DNA from: Ditylenchus dipsaci | Taxonomy: Eukaryota > Nematoda > Chromadorea > Rhabditida > Anguinidae | Direction: 5' to 3' | Assembly (NCBI GenBank): GCA_004194705.1 | Contig: SADC01001204.1 | Coordinates: 2,108,001 to 2,172,000, forward strand | Length of the DNA: 64,000 bases | Part shown: piece by piece, positions 59,074 through 64,000 of the stretch | Numbering within the stretch: the first letter of the stretch is position 1 | Layout: each line of letters starts with the position of its first letter | The notes under the pieces: model-generated | The model's database searches: none | Told to the model about the DNA's origin: nothing | Seen by the model: only the letters and a program-made list of their open reading frames with translations | Made by a program: the position numbers and the translations under genes

Positions 59074-60078
59074 ATTAAAAGCACTCTCTCTAATTATAAC
59101 CCTTAAAATTTTGTTTGGGCGTTTTGTTAATCACCACAAACCCTCCTGATCTTACTTTTTAAATTTATACTGCACTAAACTTAGTCCACTCAAAAATCTT
59201 AAAATTTTTTTCCCTTTTTTTTCTTTTCAGTGGCTGAATAAACACCACCAGGGCTTATAATTTAGAAAATACGGCATACAAAAAATTCTAAAGTTATCGA
59301 GAGGTCTTAGCTTAACTTAGAATCCGTGGGTGTACAGCCTTAATCAGGATGAAAACCGTGGGACAAAAAAGTACTAAAAAGTTTCACACCAAAAGTCAGA
59401 AAAAAGTTTATTTGGAGGCGTATCATGTGATCTTAGGTTATATTGAGACATAGGAACGCGTAACGTGAGAGCCTGAAACCATGCCTTTTCACAATAAAAA
59501 AGGTTTTTGTATTTTATCCATTCTTTATCAATTCAATATAAACATTAAACTAATTTTTTTGGATTTTTATGCTGTGTCCCCATTTGATTTGTCATCTTAA
59601 ATTTGTTTGATAAACTTAGTCTATTTTTTATTCAATAACCTTACCGCACTTTCTCTAATATAAGATCCACCTAATTTGAAATGGTCTGAAAATTTCACTT
59701 TTTGTAATTTTAGAGTTGTGCAAAAAGTGCATGTTAAAGTTTTTTAAAATTTAATAGGCATTTTCACAGAACCTGAATATTACTAAAAAAGTTTTCAGAT
59801 CGCTTGAAGTTTCAAATTGGTATGCTTCTTATGAAAGACCCAAGTCTCACATTAGCACGGGACAAGCAGACAAAAAAATTCTATATTTGAATGATTTGTG
59901 TTGAAGCCCTCAAATAGACAATTCTTCAAGTCCACCTTTCTCGTGCTACAGTAAAAAATGTATCGATTGCTATAAAATAAAGTTTTCGTTTTTAACCCAC
60001 ACTTGTCAACGCACACTTGTCTCAAATCTTCTATTACATAGTTTGTGGAATTATTTTCAACAAAATATAAAACTACAT

Positions 60079-60313
60079 ACCGTATTTTTTCTAATTGAAC
60101 GGCCGGCCGGTTTATTGTTCAGTACCCCGAAAATCTGGAAAATTTGGGGTCGATCTTGAGATTTTTGGGTGATCAACCAAAATTGAAAAAGCGGAATCGG
60201 TAGAGCTCGTGGGAGTTGAGAAAATACATTGAACAGCTTTGCAGAAAATTTCTCTGAGCTGAGATATAAGTCCTCAAAGTAGGGGGTGCGCGCTTATTAG
60301 AGGAAATACGGTA
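60079..60313. mobile_element. MITE of the CCGTATTTTTTCTAATTG group
   Basis: Ends ATACCGTATTTTTTCTAATT and TTAGAGGAAATACGGTAT; inverted GATCTTGAGATTTTTGG / AAAATCTGG pieces inside. Confidence 0.75.
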
Positions 60314-60904
60314 TCTTACTTTCTCAGCTCGATGACCTCTTTATAAAATCTACCATTCTCTAATAAATGATCCATGCCACACATCTTTTATTTTATACAA
60401 GTTTTTACTAACTTTATACTTTAATATGAGATCTTCTTGACTCTTTTAATTTTAAATCAATAACTATTGAAGCGCTGCTTTTTATCTTATAAAACACTCA
60501 ATTTCGAGCTCACTTTTCGAAACCTTTAATTTTCGAAGCTGGTGTCCTCTGATAGAAAACCGGGGAAGGCTGCAGGAACATTTTAGGAAAAAATTCAGTT
60601 AAAATTCAGTCAAAAATTTTTTTTTGATATAGTTTTGGATTTTTGAAAACTTTTCTGGAATATTTTAGAATAGTCATCATTTGGCGCAAACACATGCAAA
60701 ACTCTTCTTGCGCTTGGCATAATTGGGCTTCTTTACTCTTTTATTTTTTTTAATTGTGTTCTTAGTGTGCATTGATAAGCAATAGATTAACGCTCTAATT
60801 TTAACACAAAATTTGACACCTTTAGAATTTGCCAACTTTTTTTTAGAAAATTAAAAAGCATCAATTTTTTTTATTTCGTTTATTTAGAACTTAAATTAAC
60901 TATA

Positions 60905-61810
60905 ATGGATAAAACTAGCATTTCAATATTTCTCTTAATATTTTTGCTTCACCTACTTATTATTGATTGCGCTGTACATCCACTTCATTCTAGAAATAAT
61001 AGACAAAACAGGCATAAAACACATCATAAACATGAGAAAAAAAATAAACAAGACATGACTGACGCAGAAGCACAAGAGTTTAGTAAAAAAATAAAAATCA
61101 TCTCCAATTTGGCTAATACTTTTGTTAAAGCAACTCGTATAGATAATGATGCTGCTGTTTCACCCAAAAAATTTGTTGTAAAATTCAGTGAAATCGGTAA
61201 AATAAGGTTTTTGGCGCTACTAGCAAATGAACCCCACCCCTTCAGAGAATCTGACCCTCCCGAAATCGCTGTGACTAGCCTTTGCGACAACAAGTTCAGG
61301 CTCAGGACTTAGGCTCAGAGGTAGGCCAGCGTATGGAAGTTGTGACTAATAACTGTGTTACGCACTTTTTACGGGGTCTGAGACATATATTTGGGTGCTT
61401 TTTACTTAAGTTCTAAAAATTAAAATTGTTTGGTTGGCTAGGGGGGGGGGTGGTGATATTCGCTAGTAGAGTCGACTTTAAATTAAAAAATAAACAAATT
61501 TTCAGCTTCTAACCCAGAAGCCCTTGCTTTGAAAAAAAGTGTGACTTCAGCAAAATTGACTTTTAAGGATGTTAATAAAATAGTACAAAAGCTGTTAAAC
61601 AAGGCAGTGGGTCTGTTGAAAAAGCAACGGAACCATAAACTTCCTAGACAAACGGAAAGAAACAAAGAGATGTTAGCCGAAGTATACAAAAATATAAAGA
61701 GTCTCAACAGTGACACAAAAGTATTACACAAATTTTTGAAAGATGCAAAAAAGCTTGGCAAGTCAAAAGGATTAAAAACAAAAAGTTTTTTTCTTTCTCT
61801 TTTTTCATAA
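60905..61810 (+). CDS. Small secreted basic helical protein (2 exons)
   Basis: Not recognised. Exons 60905-61196 and 61506-61810 join in phase 1 to give 198 aa with no frameshift. The N-terminus has a clear signal peptide (MDKTSISIFLLIFLLHLL, cleavage probably near DCAVHP). A His/Lys/Asn-rich basic stretch follows, then two predicted amphipathic helical stretches: one around DAEAQEFSKKIKIISNLA, and one in the second exon with many Lys, Leu and Asn (VNKIVQKLLNKAVGLLKKQ). There are few cysteines, so it is not a disulphide-rich toxin or venom type. The intron (309 nt) is almost wholly a MITE. A further open stretch at about 61820-61922 (SVHGRKKESLRKAKLEK) could belong to an extra 3' exon, but no junction in phase was found. 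It could be a secreted effector-like or structural protein; this is open. Confidence 0.7.
61200..61480. mobile_element. MITE filling an intron, GGCGCTACTAGC ends
   Basis: Left TTTGGCGCTACTAGCAAATG, right ATATTCGCTAGTAGAGTCGA. Shares AGGTAGGCCAGCGTATGGAA and GGGGTCTG(A/G)GACATA with 35565-35815 and, in part, 41625-41800. It makes up nearly all of the 309-nt intron of the secreted-protein gene. Confidence 0.75.
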
Positions 61811-62121
61811 TAATTTAGAAAATTCAGTTCATGGACGAAAAAAAGAAAGTTTAAGAAAGGCAAAGTTAGAAAAAAGCTTAGAGCAGCTACGAATTACTAA
61901 GAATCCATTTTTTTCTGGTTGAATAATCCGAAAATTTCCTTTGTAAGACAAATAAATAGACTGATTTGAATCACATTTTTGCAATAAAGAAAGACGTATA
62001 AATGGGTGAAAAATGACATAACACAGAAAACTATAGAAACTAGGCACAAAACGCAGAACAATGAAAAAATTTGCCAAATTTATGATTGTAGCATGATGTG
62101 CAAGGCCGGCTTTTTTGTCTA

Positions 62122-62280
62122 CAGTCAACTCCCTGTATAGCGCACACCCAAGGGACCGGCGCCAGGTGGGCACTATGAAGAGGGGTGCGCTATGGCCGGG
62201 GGGAGGTTATTATCGAGGCAGTTGACTGTGTGGTGGCCAACTACATCGGAACCGGGTGTGCACTATGGAGGAGTTGACTG
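62122..62280. mobile_element. Tigger-like MITE, 159 bp
   Basis: Ends CAGTCAACTCCCTGTATAGC and GGAGGAGTTGACTG, TA on both sides. It holds GTGCGC(A)CTATG steps. Confidence 0.8.
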
Positions 62281-62865
62281 TATTTACTATTTTAAAATAA
62301 GCAAGTTATATGTCTTTCTCAAGCTAATATTTAGGGCTACCTTTCTATCTTTTATGACGACCAGAAACACTGAAATTTTTTTACGAAAACTTGAATGTTG
62401 GTGGTCTAGAGTACCAATTAAAATTCGTACTCTTATACATAACTAGGGTGACTGGCGCCTCAACAGGCGCCAGATTATGAAAGCAATATGTAAATTGTCA
62501 TGGCACAGTCAACCCTCTTACTTTACTAGTTTTTACAACAACGCTTTGTGTTATTTTCACTTATTTAAAGGCCTTGAACTGAGCTTTCTAGTGGTGTGTA
62601 ATTTGCTGAAAACCCACAGAATTATTGCAGGTAAAATCTGTCGAATTTAAAATTCCTCTCAGGACAAAAAGTATTCAAATATCGAATTTTTCAAGAGACT
62701 AAATTTTTTTGTTTTGGGAAATTTTGTAATTTTGACTAAGTACGAAGTAAAATACGAGTTTGAATAAGAGCATTTCTTGGCTCGCACTATGAGTACGAGT
62801 GCAACAAAATGTTGTAAGACGGTAAGAGCACGAGTACAAACTACGAGGTCCTAAATTAGGTGATA

Positions 62866-63020
62866 CAGTCAACTCTCGATAATCCGTCACCCCTTGCGAC
62901 CGGCCGTGGGGTGACGAATAATCAAGAGTGACGGATTAGCGAGTGACGGATTAGCCTTATTTATTTAAGGCAAAACCAAACAAAGTGTCACGAAGGTGAC
63001 GGATTATCGAGAGTTGACTG
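62866..63020. mobile_element. Tigger-like MITE, 155 bp
   Basis: Ends CAGTCAACTCTCGATAATCC and inverse, TA flanks; inner GTGACGGATTA repeats. Confidence 0.82.
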
Positions 63021-63635
63021 TACAAGTATGAGTACCAAAAAATCCCAAAAATCGAAACACTGGTCTTGAGATTGTTAAAAAATAGCCTCGAATGTTAGAT
63101 TTTGATATACATATAACTTTCTTATTGTTAACTTAAAAGACACGAACAAAACAAGCAAAAGGTAAAGCCTGTAAAACGGTACATGCACATCCCTGGATCA
63201 GAGTCAACTTTGATGCCAAAGTTGGTGTTTGGTGAAATATATTGCCTTTTCGGTTGATATTGTTCTTTGGCTTTTTTAAAGTTCATAAAAAATTTCACAC
63301 GTGAACAAGGTTAAGATGTTGAGAAAGTGGTGCGCGTAACTCTATGTGAATATATAGAAGGTATAAAAAAACTGACTCCCACAAAGTAAAGTTGGTTGCT
63401 TGGCTTTTTCGATCATTGTAAATGGCATTTTTAAAAATAATATGTATAAAAGAAGGCTTTTAAAAATTTGGTGAACTAATTTTATTTTTCTTCAGTCTAA
63501 TATATAATTATCCTTTAAAGGCTGCTTAAAAATTTTCTGTAGAATAAATGTATGTTATTAGGATTGTTTTGAGTTTAAATAACAGTGATGAACGAATTGT
63601 AAACTTTCAAAATAGCAGCAAAATGATCGGACATA

Positions 63636-63871
63636 CATACCGCATTTCCTCTAATTGCCGCCCCCTCGACTTTGAGCTATTGTGTCTCCATCCAGAATTT
63701 TTTTTTCGTAGATGTTTTTTTACGTTTTTTCAGTTCTTGTCAGCTATACTAAATCTATATTTTAGATTTTGGGTTTTCACCCCAAAATTTCAAAATTACT
63801 CTAATAAGCCCCCCCCTTTAGACGTCGATCGAAAAAAGGCCGCGGGGCGGCAATTAGAGGAATACGATATC
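63636..63871. mobile_element. MITE of the CCGCATTTCCTCTAATTGCC group
   Basis: Ends TACCGCATTTCCTCTAATTG and CAATTAGAGGAATACGATA; GC-rich subterminal CCGCCCC and GGGGCGG. Confidence 0.75.
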
Positions 63872-64000
63872 TTAGCATTAGAAAGCTTTTGGGATTTCGG
63901 CGCTACTAGCGAAAATCGGCTATACTATAGTATCCCCCCCCCCCAGCTAGCGAAAAATTGACTTTTCCTGAAGGGGAAAGGACCCGTCCCATTTTGATTC

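Larger units (their letters stand above)
52533..60904. other. Gene-poor region
   Basis: Contains MITEs (54439, 54657, 58793, 60079), tRNA-like pieces and AT-rich sequence. Short frames at 52551-52820 and 57183-57431 (minus) have no supporting features. I see no convincing gene. Confidence 0.45.

Overview
The window reads as nuclear DNA of a nematode. Two receptor families limited to nematodes can be rebuilt from spliced exons: serpentine class T (Srt) and class BC (Srbc). A DEG-3-type nicotinic receptor and a fukutin/LicD-type enzyme are also present. The DNA is AT-rich. Exons are short with mostly GT-AG introns (some only about 40-60 nt), and most of the rest is short inverted-repeat transposons. 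I cannot name the species. The genome is much more transposon-rich than that of Caenorhabditis.

Layout. 1-5000: foldback and pogo/Tigger-like MITEs and a poor minus-strand coding remnant. 5062-9560 (minus): ten-exon nicotinic acetylcholine receptor alpha-type subunit. 12975-17692 and 18662-21377 (plus): tandem Srbc-like chemoreceptor genes, the first with a MULE remnant and several MITEs in its introns. 24505-26216 (minus): four-exon gene for a putatively acylated protein with repeats of the type PYPLEDxMPKPEN, which I do not recognise. 26.2-39.8 kb: mostly MITEs, tRNA-like sequences and one 2.5-kb hAT element with exact 8-bp target duplications and a LINE ORF1-like reading frame inside. 39859-43623 (plus): complete six-exon fukutin-like gene. 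44041-46295: Mutator-like (MULE) transposon inserted in a Tigger-like MITE. 47034-52532 (minus): seven-exon Srt chemoreceptor with a Tigger remnant in an intron. 52.5-60.9 kb: no convincing gene. 60905-61810 (plus): two-exon small secreted protein whose intron is almost entirely one MITE. 61.8-64 kb: MITEs.

The receptor genes (nicotinic receptor, two Srbc, one Srt) fit chemosensory and neuronal functions. The fukutin-like enzyme would act in Golgi glycosylation and has no evident link to its neighbours.

One pattern crosses the window. The four receptor genes need about 16 single-base insertions, mostly in short homopolymers, to restore the frame, while their splice sites are intact. The fukutin-like, repeat-protein and secreted-protein genes need none. 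This is either homopolymer deletion error in the assembly or recent decay of the receptor genes.

All gene models are manual splices made by eye from sequence, homology recall and phase consistency. No database search was run.
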